Assembly (NCBI GenBank): GCA_000961585.1
Contig: LADN01000054.1
Location: forward strand, 20,689 to 84,688
Reading direction: 5' to 3'
Source of the DNA: Peptococcaceae bacterium BRH_c4a
GTDB taxonomy: Bacteria; Bacillota; Desulfotomaculia; Desulfotomaculales; Desulfocucumaceae
Length of the DNA stretch: 64,000 bases
In this document: one piece after another, positions 44,769 through 52,574 of the stretch
Numbering within the stretch: the first letter of the stretch is position 1
How the letters are laid out: each line of letters begins with the position of its first letter
Program-made: the position numbers and the translations under genes
The notes under the pieces: generated by a model
Seen by the model: only the letters and a program-made list of their open reading frames with translations
Database searches by the model: none
What the model was told of the DNA's origin: nothing

Positions 44769-45857
44769 TTAAACCCTTTGCGATTTGGTTTTCCCGTGCC
44801 TTAACAACAACCGGCTATTGACCTCAAGGATGACCTTGGGACCAACAATAAAAACCGCAAAAAGCCGGACAAACTGAATGGTTGTTACCATGGTCACGTC
44901 ATACCCCAGGGAAAAGGCGATAGTCGCCATTTCCGAAGCTCCTCCGGGGACGATGGACAGCAAGCTGATAATCATGTTCTCAGAGGTAATATGGGAAAAA
45001 GCCACTCCCAGCACCAAGGCTGAAAAAACTGTTAATAGAATGGAAAAGGCGATAGTATATTTCAATCTGTTAATTTTTCTCAGGCTTACCTGGTTAAACC
45101 TGGATCCGATGGCGATGCCCAGAACCAACTGTCCCACTGCGTTGAAGAGCAAAGGGGCCTTGGGCATGTGCAATACAAATGTATTGAGCAGGATCCCCAC
45201 AATGAGCGAAATAAACAGGGCAGAAGCGGGAATCCTCACCCGCTTGGAGATGGTGAAGCATATTGCTGAAATCAATAACAACCCCAGTACCGCCTCAATA
45301 TTTGTCCCCCCGGCCAGGCTCCGCTGCGATACGTTAAAGACCTGGCGGGCCCCGTCCCGCACCATGTCCAGCCAGGGGATAAAAAAGGACATAAACGATA
45401 TAATAAAGACTATTCTAAAAGAATGGTATACTGCTACGATCTGTGCGTCCACCTTAAACTCGTCGGCCAGTCCAATCATTTCGGAGGCGCCGCCGGGTGC
45501 GCAGCAGAACAGGGCTGTCAGGGGATCCAGGCCGGACATTTTATAAAGCAGGTACCCGGCCAAAAGTCCCAACAGCAGGATAGTCAGCAAATAACCGGCC
45601 AAAGGCAGTATCAAATGGCCTATTTCCCGGTAAATGCCCGGGGAAAAAGCCATCCCTATGTTTAAACCGATAATGGACTGGGCAAACATGGTGGTTGTCC
45701 TGGGCACAACATGGGGTTCTGCTCTTAATACCTGGAACAACAGCACTGCGATCATCGATCCCAGCAAAAAAGGGATCGGTGTGTGCAGCAGGTAAAAGGC
45801 CACTCCGCCGCAAACAGCAATGATTCCAAGTAAAAGCAGTTGTTTAATGTTCAGCAT
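44769..45857 (-). CDS. AbrB-family (Pfam AbrB, duplicated) membrane protein
   Basis: A 362-residue, polytopic membrane protein with about 10-11 helices and an internal duplication. The motif PGGASEM occurs twice, once as CCAPGGASEMIGLADEFKVD near residue 125 and once as LSIVPGGASEMATIAFSLGY near 300. The family is often called AbrB regulator in databases because of a naming overlap, but it is a transporter-like protein, in E. coli a putative ammonia monooxygenase-like permease. Substrate unknown. Located at the edge of the organic acid cluster, it may be another carrier for that pathway. Confidence 0.85.
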   Translation of the reverse strand: MLNIKQLLLLGIIAVCGGVAFYLLHTPIPFLLGSMIAVLLFQVLRAEPHVVPRTTTMFAQSIIGLNIGMAFSPGIYREIGHLILPLAGYLLTILLLGLLAGYLLYKMSGLDPLTALFCCAPGGASEMIGLADEFKVDAQIVAVYHSFRIVFIISFMSFFIPWLDMVRDGARQVFNVSQRSLAGGTNIEAVLGLLLISAICFTISKRVRIPASALFISLIVGILLNTFVLHMPKAPLLFNAVGQLVLGIAIGSRFNQVSLRKINRLKYTIAFSILLTVFSALVLGVAFSHITSENMIISLLSIVPGGASEMATIAFSLGYDVTMVTTIQFVRLFAVFIVGPKVILEVNSRLLLRHGKTKSQRV

Positions 45858-45944
45858 GACACATTCCTTCTTTTACGTTGCTGTAATTTGCTTTCACCCG
45901 TTCCTTAATTATAAATGAGAAGAGTTAAATTATATTTGGAGGCT

Positions 45945-46808
45945 TTAATCTGGAGATGGCGGCAGATCCAGGGTGAATCTGCCCAGTACCCCCTCGCGAA
46001 ATTCTTTCAGAAGAAGCACCGCAGCCTTGTATGTATCAACCCTGCCGCCCTGCTGGATCAACCCCCTGCTTTGACCTATCAGACCCAGTGTCCCTTCGGC
46101 ATCAAGGTGGTGGGGCAGCTCAATCCTGTAGCGGGCCTTCAGCTTTTCCGGGTAAACCTCCGCCAGCCAAAGCCCGAGCCGCCCCGCTACAGCTTCCAGG
46201 TCGAAGACCTGCTCCCTGATGGCCCCGGTAACGGCCAGCCGGAAGCCCACCTCGGGGTCATCGAATTTGGGCCATAGTATCCCGGGTGTGTCCATGAGGT
46301 CAATCTGCCCCCCCACCCTGATCCACTGCTGGCCCCTGGTAACCCCCGGCTTGTTTCCCGTCCTGGCCGCCTTTTTCCCCACCAGGCGGTTGATCAGAAA
46401 GGATTTTCCCGCATTGGGAATACCCACAATCATGCAGCGGGGAGGCCTGGGCAAGCGGCCCGAGGATCCCAGAGAGATGGTCTTGTTTCCGGCCATCTGT
46501 TTTACCCTGGCCGTTATACCGCCCACCCCAATCCCCCGCAGGGAATCTACCGAAAGGGCATCCATTCCACGCCCCTTGAAATACTCCTCCCAGCGCACCG
46601 TAAGGTGCGGGTCCGCCAGATCGGATTTGTTAAGCACCACCAGCAGCGGCTTGTTGCCCACCGTTTTTTCCAGCATGGGATTACGGCTGCTGGACGGTAT
46701 CCGGGCATCCACCACTTCAATAACTGCGTCAACCAGTTTCAGGTTTTCCTGCAAAAGTCTCCTGGCCTTGGCCATATGTCCGGGAAACCACTGTATATCT
46801 GTTGGCAA
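45945..46808 (-). CDS. ylqF: Ribosome biogenesis GTPase YlqF/RbgA
   Basis: A 287-residue circularly permuted GTPase that acts in late 50S assembly. Motif order is G4 (LNKSDLADP, about residue 59), G1 (GIPNAGKSFLINRL, about 128) and G3 (DTPGILWPK, about 175), the permutation expected for this family. The N-terminal WFPGHMAKARRLLQENL is diagnostic. The C-terminal ANTAR-like helical domain binds rRNA. It follows lepB in the same direction, as in B. subtilis. Confidence 0.95.
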   Translation of the reverse strand: MPTDIQWFPGHMAKARRLLQENLKLVDAVIEVVDARIPSSSRNPMLEKTVGNKPLLVVLNKSDLADPHLTVRWEEYFKGRGMDALSVDSLRGIGVGGITARVKQMAGNKTISLGSSGRLPRPPRCMIVGIPNAGKSFLINRLVGKKAARTGNKPGVTRGQQWIRVGGQIDLMDTPGILWPKFDDPEVGFRLAVTGAIREQVFDLEAVAGRLGLWLAEVYPEKLKARYRIELPHHLDAEGTLGLIGQSRGLIQQGGRVDTYKAAVLLLKEFREGVLGRFTLDLPPSPD

Positions 46809-46841
46809 CGATAAAACCCCCGCCCCTTAAGGCATAATAAA

Positions 46842-46862
46842 GGGGAACCTTGCAGTTCCCCC
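46842..46862 (-). terminator. Hairpin between lepB and ylqF
   Basis: GGGGAAC and GTTCCCC form a 7-bp stem followed, in minus reading, by TTTATTATG. It could end or attenuate transcription downstream of lepB. Confidence 0.5.
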
Positions 46863-46927
46863 ATCATGATTTCTGCTGTTTTTAACAGGAGGCTGTGCCC
46901 TTCATTAATACCCGCCTGAAGTCCGAT

Positions 46928-47488
46928 CTATTCATTGGAAATTATCTGCACCCTGTCCAGCGGCCAGTATATCAACACGGCCTTGCCAATGATCAAATCT
47001 TTGGGTAAAGTTCCCCAAACACGGCTGTCATCACTGTTGTTCCTGTTGTCTCCCAGCATCAGATAACTGTTTTCCGGCACTTTGACAGGTCCGAAATCGT
47101 GGAATCTTAAGCCTTCGGGCAGGTAGTTTTCGTTAACTATACTGCCATCAATATATAGCTGGCTGTTCCTTATTTCCACTCTTTCACCGGGCTTGCCTAT
47201 CAGCCTTTTGACAAAATCCCGTTTAGGATCCACGGGGTATCTGAAAACCACTATGTCACCACGCTGGGGCTCCCAGAATCTGTAGTTTACTTTATTGACA
47301 ATGATGTGGTCCTGGACCATTAGGTTTGGCTCCATCGAACCCGTGGGTATAAAAAAGGGCTGTAGTATATAGGTTCTGATCAACAGCGCCAGAACAACCG
47401 CAATTATTATTGACTCCAGAATTTCCCTCAGCACGGACTTTTCCCGCCGTTCCTTTACCTCGCCAAGGGTTCCTTCACCTTCAGACAT
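46928..47488 (-). CDS. lepB: Signal peptidase I
   Basis: A 186-residue type I signal peptidase, Gram-positive size with a single N-terminal membrane helix (ILESIIIAVVLALLIRTYIL). The nucleophilic serine is in PTGSMEPNL, the general-base lysine in RDFVKRLIGKPGE, and the GDNRNNSDDSR box completes the site. ATG 47488 has GGAGG nine bases upstream and is preferred over the TTG at 47518. It cleaves secretory signal peptides on the outer face of the membrane. Confidence 0.95.
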   Translation of the reverse strand: MSEGEGTLGEVKERREKSVLREILESIIIAVVLALLIRTYILQPFFIPTGSMEPNLMVQDHIIVNKVNYRFWEPQRGDIVVFRYPVDPKRDFVKRLIGKPGERVEIRNSQLYIDGSIVNENYLPEGLRFHDFGPVKVPENSYLMLGDNRNNSDDSRVWGTLPKDLIIGKAVLIYWPLDRVQIISNE

Positions 47489-47527
47489 GACGGTAATCCT
47501 CCATAAGGGCAACTCCAAAGGCTAAAA

Positions 47528-47548
47528 GGAGACTGCTCAACAGTCCCC
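47528..47548 (-). terminator. Hairpin after rplS
   Basis: GGGGACTG and CAGTCTCC (minus reading) form an 8-bp stem with one G-U pair, followed by TTTTAG, 12 bases past the rplS stop. Confidence 0.55.
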
Positions 47549-47559
47549 TGAAAGATTCT

Positions 47560-47907
47560 CTATCGTCTTACCTTTTCTTTAATCCGGGCAGCCTTGCCCC
47601 GCAGCTTGCGGAGATAATACAGCCTGGCCCGGCGTACCTGACCGCGCCTTGTAATCTCGATCTTTTCAATTTTGGGAGTGTTTATCGGGAAGGTTCTTTC
47701 CACTCCTACACCATAGGAAACCCTGCGAACGGTAAAGGTTTCACCCAGCCCGCCGCCCCTGCGCCTGATCACAACTCCCTCAAACACTTGTATTCTTTCC
47801 CGAGTTCCTTCAATAACCTTTACGTGTACCTTTACAGTATCCCCGGGCCTGAAATCGGGAATATCGTTTCTCAGCTGTTCTTGTTCCAGCGATTGAATAA
47901 GACTCAT
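47560..47907 (-). CDS. rplS: 50S ribosomal protein L19
   Basis: The 115-residue length is normal for L19. [20 protein letters not shown] and [20 protein letters not shown] are typical, and the C-terminus is the usual basic [19 protein letters not shown]. It lies at the 30S-50S interface. It follows trmD by some 230 bases that contain degenerate repeats, whereas in most Firmicutes the two genes are closely spaced. Confidence 0.97.
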   Translation of the reverse strand: MSLIQSLEQEQLRNDIPDFRPGDTVKVHVKVIEGTRERIQVFEGVVIRRRGGGLGETFTVRRVSYGVGVERTFPINTPKIEKIEITRRGQVRRARLYYLRKLRGKAARIKEKVRR

Positions 47908-48029
47908 TTTAAATATGTACCTCCCTTCCCGCCCAGACGTTCATACCCCGGCAAATTCCGGAAATAGCGGACCGCCCTTAATTCAACAAGAAAAATTATA
48001 CCATAAACGCTATGGCCATGCAATACGAA

Positions 48030-48172
48030 GAGAATACAGAACCCAGAATTCAGGAGTCAGAATTCAGTAAGATGGAGGCATTCCTTTTAGCAGTTTGGAT
48101 GCCAGCATTCTACCCAATGTGCATCCCCAAGGATTTTTATTCTGGATTCTGGATTCTGGATTCTGGATTCCC
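48030..48172. repeat. Degenerate tandem repeat tract at the trmD 3' end
   Basis: Two clusters of 7-10 base phrases: CAGAACCCAGAATTCAGGAG followed by TCAGAATTCAG at 48030-48070, and TTCTGGATTC repeated almost perfectly at 48139-48172. The second cluster runs into the trmD coding end and supplies its last residues. The same phrase family appears at 7310-7335, 13850-13868, 15640-15668 and 21556-21582. Confidence 0.7.
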
Positions 48173-48958
48173 TTCCTTTCTCCGCTTCTGCTTTTTCCCA
48201 ATCTCTTCCGGCAGTCCCAGCTTTTCCAGATCAATAACGGCCTGCTTAAGTATCACCCTGTCCTCATCGGCGAGAGGAGCCCCGGCCAGAAGTTCCGGGC
48301 GGCTGGCCAGGGTTTGCAGCAGCGACTGCCTTCTTCTCCAAAGGCGTATCTGTTCATGGTGCCCGTTAAGCAACACCTCGGGCACCTCCATTCCCCTGTA
48401 AACCCTGGGCCTGGTGTAATGGGGATACTCCAGCAGCCCGTCAGAGAAGGAGTCCTCCTCGGCCGAGGCCGCTTCCCCCAGCACCCCGGGAATCAAACGG
48501 GCCACCGCATCCACCAGAACCATGGCCGGAAGCTCACCGCCGGTAAGCACATAGTCGCCTATGGACACCTCGTCGGTGACCAGACGGTCCCTGACCCTCT
48601 GATCAACCCCTTCGTAATGCCCGCAAAGAATTACCAGATGGCTTTCTGAAGAAAAGTCTCTTACCATCCCCTGATGGAGCGGAACCCCGGCCGGACTCAT
48701 ATAAACAAACCGGCCAATGCCCCCCCGCCTGTCTCTCAGCCGGTCCGCCGCCTCAAATATAGCATCGGCGCCCATTACCATACCCGCTCCTCCCCCGTAC
48801 GGGGTATCATCTACGGTATGGTGTTTGTTTCGTGAAAAATCCCGTATATTGATCAAATCTACAGACAGCAGGCGTTTTTCCCTGGCCTTTTTGATTATGC
48901 TGGTGTCAAAGGGACCGCTAAACATTTCAGGGAAAAGCGTAAAAACGTCTATTTGCAC
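48137..48958 (-). CDS. trmD: tRNA (guanine-37-N1)-methyltransferase
   Basis: A 273-residue SPOUT methyltransferase that makes m1G37 and prevents +1 frameshifting. [13 protein letters not shown] at the start, [13 protein letters not shown] near 55, [12 protein letters not shown] near 108 and [20 protein letters not shown] (the trefoil knot) near 130 are diagnostic. GTG 48958 with GGGGGG upstream is chosen; the frame upstream of it is only repeat DNA. TrmD is usually about 240 residues; here the tail continues [20 protein letters not shown] and ends in SRIQNPE, encoded by the repeat tract at 48139-48172. Confidence 0.95.
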   Translation of the reverse strand: MQIDVFTLFPEMFSGPFDTSIIKKAREKRLLSVDLINIRDFSRNKHHTVDDTPYGGGAGMVMGADAIFEAADRLRDRRGGIGRFVYMSPAGVPLHQGMVRDFSSESHLVILCGHYEGVDQRVRDRLVTDEVSIGDYVLTGGELPAMVLVDAVARLIPGVLGEAASAEEDSFSDGLLEYPHYTRPRVYRGMEVPEVLLNGHHEQIRLWRRRQSLLQTLASRPELLAGAPLADEDRVILKQAVIDLEKLGLPEEIGKKQKRRKEGNPESRIQNPE

Positions 48959-48969
48959 GAAATCCCCCC

Positions 48970-49010
48970 ACAGCTCGAGATTCGATGTTCGAGGTTCGAA
49001 GTTCGAATTA
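48970..49010. repeat. Degenerate TTCGA tandem tract
   Basis: The sequence TCGAGATTCGATGTTCGAGG continues TTCGAAGTTCGAATT. About five 8-base units related to TTCGAxGT form a short tract between rimM and trmD. It is another family of phrase repeats, different in sequence from the CCAGAATC family. Confidence 0.7.
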
Positions 49011-49023
49011 AACATAAAAAAAC

Positions 49024-49536
49024 TTAAATCTCTTCCGGAAGCTCAACTACCATTCTACCGGCTTTGATATCGATTTCCCTGACAACTTCTTTCAGAGCCG
49101 GCACCAGCAACGGGGCTGGCTTGCCTGTATTTATAACGTATACATCGTTTGCCCCGGTCTGGATAATATCTTCCACAACACCCAAATGGTCGCCCCCGGG
49201 GGTGTACGCCGTGATCCCCACAATATCAAATATATAATAGCTGCCATCCGGAAGGGGGGTTAATTCCTCCCGCTTTATTTTGATCAGGGCACCTTTGAGG
49301 GCCTCGGCCCCGGTCATATCCGGAATCTCTTTCAATTCCAGAAGTACGTTCCGTTTGTGGTGGGAGGCCTCCAATAAAGTGTATTTCTTTTCTTTTCCAT
49401 CCAGCAGAAGGGTTATGCTGTCCATCCCAAGAAAGCGGTCTGGAAAATCGGTGAGCGGCAGCACCTTCAGCAGCCCTTTATTTCCATGGGTACCCACTAT
49501 TTTGCCGATGGTAATATCACAGTCTGTTTTTTGCAT
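49024..49536 (-). CDS. rimM: 16S rRNA processing protein RimM
   Basis: A 170-residue 30S maturation factor. The N-terminal beta barrel reads [20 protein letters not shown] with TDFPDRF after it, and the C-terminal PRC barrel holds [15 protein letters not shown] and [15 protein letters not shown]. The ATG lies directly after the ylqD stop with GGGGAGGA some 13 bases upstream; a longer form from 49572 is possible but less typical. Located between ylqD and trmD as usual. Confidence 0.93.
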   Translation of the reverse strand: MQKTDCDITIGKIVGTHGNKGLLKVLPLTDFPDRFLGMDSITLLLDGKEKKYTLLEASHHKRNVLLELKEIPDMTGAEALKGALIKIKREELTPLPDGSYYIFDIVGITAYTPGGDHLGVVEDIIQTGANDVYVINTGKPAPLLVPALKEVVREIDIKAGRMVVELPEEI

Positions 49537-49540
49537 ACCT

Positions 49541-49969
49541 TTAGGAAGATCCTCCCCGCCTGATTTCAACAACCTGATTGTCCTCCACCACCAGCTCCAC
49601 CGACATTACGGCATCCCAGCGGTCCCCCGTCTTTATGTCCACCAGGCTCTCCACCCGCCCGTGAACAATTTCCTGCCCATCCTCCAGGCGGCTTATTTCT
49701 TTCAGCCTGTCGGTGAGAAGCCTGCGCGACTCCAACACCTTTTGCCTTTCTGCCTCTATCTTCTGCATATCCCCGGAAATCCCCCGGGGATTCTTTTTTT
49801 CCAGTTCAGTTATTCTTTTTTGCTGGAAGTCCAGGCGGCTTATCTGAATGTCCAACCTGGCCAAGGCTTCCCTCAGCTCAACAGCCGCAGCCCCCCTGTA
49901 GCCCTCGGTTACCCGCACCTTTACAATTACCGGCCGGGTTATGGTAATGGATTGGATAATGGGAAGCAC
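49541..49969 (-). CDS. ylqD: YlqD-family protein
   Basis: A 142-residue protein of the YlqD family, present in the same rpsP-trmD neighbourhood in Firmicutes; its function is unknown. It begins with a beta-rich stretch (SITITRPVIVKVRVTEGYRG), has a central helical coiled coil of about 60 residues (RLDIQISRLDFQQKRITELE and MQKIEAERQKVLESRRLLTD) and a C-terminal beta domain. The GTG start has its AAAGAGG almost adjacent, which is weak. It lies just before rimM. Confidence 0.85.
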   Translation of the reverse strand: MLPIIQSITITRPVIVKVRVTEGYRGAAAVELREALARLDIQISRLDFQQKRITELEKKNPRGISGDMQKIEAERQKVLESRRLLTDRLKEISRLEDGQEIVHGRVESLVDIKTGDRWDAVMSVELVVEDNQVVEIRRGGSS

Positions 49970-50054
49970 CCTCTTTCACGACCGCCTGCAGGCGGCTAGC
50001 TGTCAGCTGTCAGCATTCAGCTATTGATATATATTAATTCCTGTAATAAAAACC

Positions 50055-50076
50055 GGAGGGGGCAAAAACCCCCTCC
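50055..50076 (-). terminator. Terminator between the KH protein gene and ylqD
   Basis: GGAGGGGG and CCCCCTCC make an 8-bp stem; in minus reading GGTTTTTATT follows. It divides the housekeeping run into two transcription units. A degenerate AGCTGTCAGC tract lies beside it at 49998-50025. Confidence 0.75.
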
Positions 50077-50120
50077 GCTGGGATTCCTGCTTATCGCCTT
50101 AACCCCTTCAAAAACACCAA

Positions 50121-50348
50121 TTATATAATGTCTACAATTACCTTTTTCTTATACCGGGTGGCAGAAGCCTTAACCACGGTACGAAGCGCCCTGGCAATGC
50201 GGCCTTGTTTTCCAATAACCTTTCCCATATCCTCCGGGGCCACTCTTAATTCAATTACACAAGCTTTCTCTTTTTCAATCATATTGACACTGACCCTGTC
50301 CGGATTATCCACCAGGGCCTTGGCCAAAATCTCCACGAGTTCCTTCAT
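50121..50348 (-). CDS. khpA: KH-domain RNA-binding protein (KhpA/YlqC)
   Basis: A 75-residue single KH domain. The RNA-binding loop reads GKVIGKQGRIARALRTVVKA (GxxG as GKQG). ATG 50348 with GAGGAGG nine bases upstream is the start; upstream residues in the open frame are not conserved. It pairs with KhpB in Gram-positives and affects small RNAs and cell elongation. It is always near rpsP, as here. Confidence 0.94.
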   Translation of the reverse strand: MKELVEILAKALVDNPDRVSVNMIEKEKACVIELRVAPEDMGKVIGKQGRIARALRTVVKASATRYKKKVIVDII

Positions 50349-50416
50349 GAGATAGGACCTCCTCAAGGGTCTGTCAGTTGAACATTTTTTCCGGTAAAAA
50401 AACCTGGGCCAATCTG

Positions 50417-50683
50417 TTACTGGTTCTCTCCGGTAGGTTTGGCCAGCAGACCGGCCTTTTTGAACAAGGCACGGGCTGTATCGGTGAGCTGTGCTCCTTT
50501 TTTCAGCCAATCAGAGGCCTTTTCCGGGTCTATCTTTACTTCCGCAGGATTTTTCAGCGGGTCATAGTAGCCCAGTTCCTCTATAAACCGGCCATCCCGC
50601 GGTGAACGGGAATCAGCCACCACAATACGATAGAAGGGTTTCTTTTTTGCACCCATTCTTTTAAGTCTGATTTTAACTGCCAA
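50417..50683 (-). CDS. rpsP: 30S ribosomal protein S16
   Basis: An 88-residue S16. The start is TTG 50683, giving [20 protein letters not shown], the normal S16 N-terminus, with GGAGG eleven bases upstream; GTG 50695 would overlap that site. [20 protein letters not shown] follows as usual. The tail [11 protein letters not shown] is short. It lies between ffh and khpA. Confidence 0.96.
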   Translation of the reverse strand: MAVKIRLKRMGAKKKPFYRIVVADSRSPRDGRFIEELGYYDPLKNPAEVKIDPEKASDWLKKGAQLTDTARALFKKAGLLAKPTGENQ

Positions 50684-50699
50684 CTTTATTGTCACCTCC

Positions 50700-50757
50700 T
50701 TATAAAAGCTGTAAGCTTTTTGTTATAGGTTATAGCTTATAGCTTATAGCTATTAAA
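50700..50757. repeat. Degenerate GCTTATAGC tandem tract
   Basis: About 50 bases between ffh and rpsP are made of GCTGTAAGC/GGTTATAGC/GCTTATAGC-like units. This is a third sequence family of short phrase repeats in non-coding gaps. Confidence 0.65.
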
Positions 50758-52123
50758 ACATGCCCTTTTTGCCGAAGGGAAGAAAAGACTTTTTCCCCTT
50801 TCCGCCCTTTTTAATGTTTTTCTCCATATCGCTGAATTGTCTCATCATTTTCCTTGTCTGCTCAAACTGTTTTATCAGGCGGTTTACCTCCTGTATGCTG
50901 GTACCGCTTCCCATGGCCACACGCTTTCGCCTGCTGCCGTTTATTTCATGGGGGTGGCTTCGTTCCCAGGGTGTCATGGATTTTACTATGGCCTCCACCA
51001 TCACCAAATCTTTATCGTCTACCTCGCCAATCTCTTTTAATTTCTTCATATTGCCCAGGCCCGGAAGCATACTCAATATTTGGTTCAGGGGGCCCAGTTT
51101 CTTGACCTCCTGAATTTGTTCAAGAAAATCCTCCAGGGTGAAGTCCATGCTCCTTATTTTCTTGTTCAGCTTCTCCACCTGGGTGGCGTCAAAATTGGCC
51201 TGGGCCTTTTCGATGAGAGAAAGCACATCGCCCATTCCAAGTATCCTGTCGGACATCCTGTCCGGATGGAAGGGTTCCAGGGCATCCAGCTTTTCACCGG
51301 TTCCGGCCAGTTTTACCGGACAGCCGGTGACCGCCTTCACCGAAAGGGCCGCCCCACCCCTGGTGTCACCATCCAGCTTGGTCAGAACCACACCATCCAG
51401 CCCCAGCCTGCTGTTAAAGGACTGAGCCACCTCCACCGCCACCTGGCCGGTCATGGCGTCAACCACCAGCAGTATTTCATGGGGGTGAACCGTTTTCTTA
51501 ATGGATTCCAGCTCGGTCATCAGCTCGTCATCAACGTGCAGGCGTCCCGCCGTATCAATGATGATGACATCCCTGTCGTTGGAGGCGGCGTATTCCCTGG
51601 CGGCCCTGGCTATGTCCACCGGATCGCTGCGGTCCCCCATGGTGAATACCGGAATGTCCAACTGACCTCCCAGCACCTGAAGCTGCTTTATAGCAGCCGG
51701 GCGGTATACGTCCGCCGCCACCAGCACCGGCCTGCGGCCCTGCCGCTTCAGCATGCCGGCCAGTTTTCCCGAGGTTGTGGTCTTCCCGGCCCCGTGCAGC
51801 CCCACCATCATAATAATGGTGGGTGGCTTTGAGGCTATATTTATTTTGCTCTGGGTTCCGCCCATAAGGGCGGCAAGCTCATCGTGAACAATTTTTATAA
51901 CCTGCTGGCCCGGTGTAAGACTGTCCAGAACATCCTGTCCCACAGCCCTCTCCTTAACCTTGGCCTGGAAGTCTTTGACCACCTTGAAATTTACATCGGC
52001 ATCAAGCAGCGCCCGCCTGACTTCTTTCAGTGCCTCGTCAACATCGGCCTCGGTGAGTCGGCCTTTTCCCTTCAGTTTACGGAAAGTCTCCTGGAGCCTT
52101 TCCGCCAGTCCGGAAAATACCAC
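50753..52123 (-). CDS. ffh: Signal recognition particle protein Ffh
   Basis: A 456-residue SRP54 homologue that targets membrane proteins. The NG GTPase domain has GLHGAGKTTTSGKLAGML (G1) near 107, DTAGRLHVD (G3) and TKLDGDTRGGAALS (G4 and closing loop). The C-terminal M domain is methionine-rich (MGSGTSIQEVNRLIKQFEQT, TRKMMRQFSDMEKNI) and binds SRP RNA and signal sequences. GTG start with AGGAGG upstream. The Gly/Lys-rich end (KKGGKGKKSFLPFGKKGMF) is typical. It follows ylxM by 11 bases. Confidence 0.97.
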   Translation of the reverse strand: MVFSGLAERLQETFRKLKGKGRLTEADVDEALKEVRRALLDADVNFKVVKDFQAKVKERAVGQDVLDSLTPGQQVIKIVHDELAALMGGTQSKINIASKPPTIIMMVGLHGAGKTTTSGKLAGMLKRQGRRPVLVAADVYRPAAIKQLQVLGGQLDIPVFTMGDRSDPVDIARAAREYAASNDRDVIIIDTAGRLHVDDELMTELESIKKTVHPHEILLVVDAMTGQVAVEVAQSFNSRLGLDGVVLTKLDGDTRGGAALSVKAVTGCPVKLAGTGEKLDALEPFHPDRMSDRILGMGDVLSLIEKAQANFDATQVEKLNKKIRSMDFTLEDFLEQIQEVKKLGPLNQILSMLPGLGNMKKLKEIGEVDDKDLVMVEAIVKSMTPWERSHPHEINGSRRKRVAMGSGTSIQEVNRLIKQFEQTRKMMRQFSDMEKNIKKGGKGKKSFLPFGKKGMF

Positions 52124-52134
52124 GGCGCCACCTC

Positions 52135-52473
52135 CTAACTTTCTTGCGCTTGAATAAGTTCCGATAAAATCTCTCTTGCTTTCTGAATGTCCGAGTCACT
52201 ACCGCTTTTTAAAAGTGAAAGCGCCCTGCGTAAACAGTCCTTCGCCTCCAGGGATTTGGCCAAAAGCCCCAGCTTATCTTCAAATAAGCACAGGGACTGC
52301 TCGGATCGTTTGAGGGTATCATAAACGGACTGCCTGCTGACTCCATACTGCTCGGAAATCTCCCCCAGGGAAAGATCGTGGCAGTAGTACAGCTCAACGA
52401 ATTTCTTTTGCCTTTCGGTAAGCATCTGCCCGTAAAAATCATAGAGCAGATTAATTCTTATCAGCTTTTCCAT
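52135..52473 (-). CDS. ylxM: YlxM HTH protein, SRP-associated
   Basis: A 112-residue HTH protein (UPF0122). The sigma-4-like HTH lies at residues 17-60 (LTERQKKFVELYYCHDLSLG, then EISEQYGVSRQSVYDTLKRS). It always sits upstream of ffh and has been linked to SRP function in streptococci. It probably forms an operon with ffh. Confidence 0.94.
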   Translation of the reverse strand: MEKLIRINLLYDFYGQMLTERQKKFVELYYCHDLSLGEISEQYGVSRQSVYDTLKRSEQSLCLFEDKLGLLAKSLEAKDCLRRALSLLKSGSDSDIQKAREILSELIQAQES

Positions 52474-52574
52474 GAAAGGCTACCCCCGATTATCCGCCAA
52501 GGCAAAACACTTGACACTCTGATTCTAATTAAATAAGGTTCCCCTGTCAAGTTAAATCCATTGACACAATTAAG

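Noticed and set aside
48139..48172. Possible short CRISPR-like array
   Set aside because: Units of 7-10 bases repeat back to back with no spacers, no leader and no cas genes in the window.
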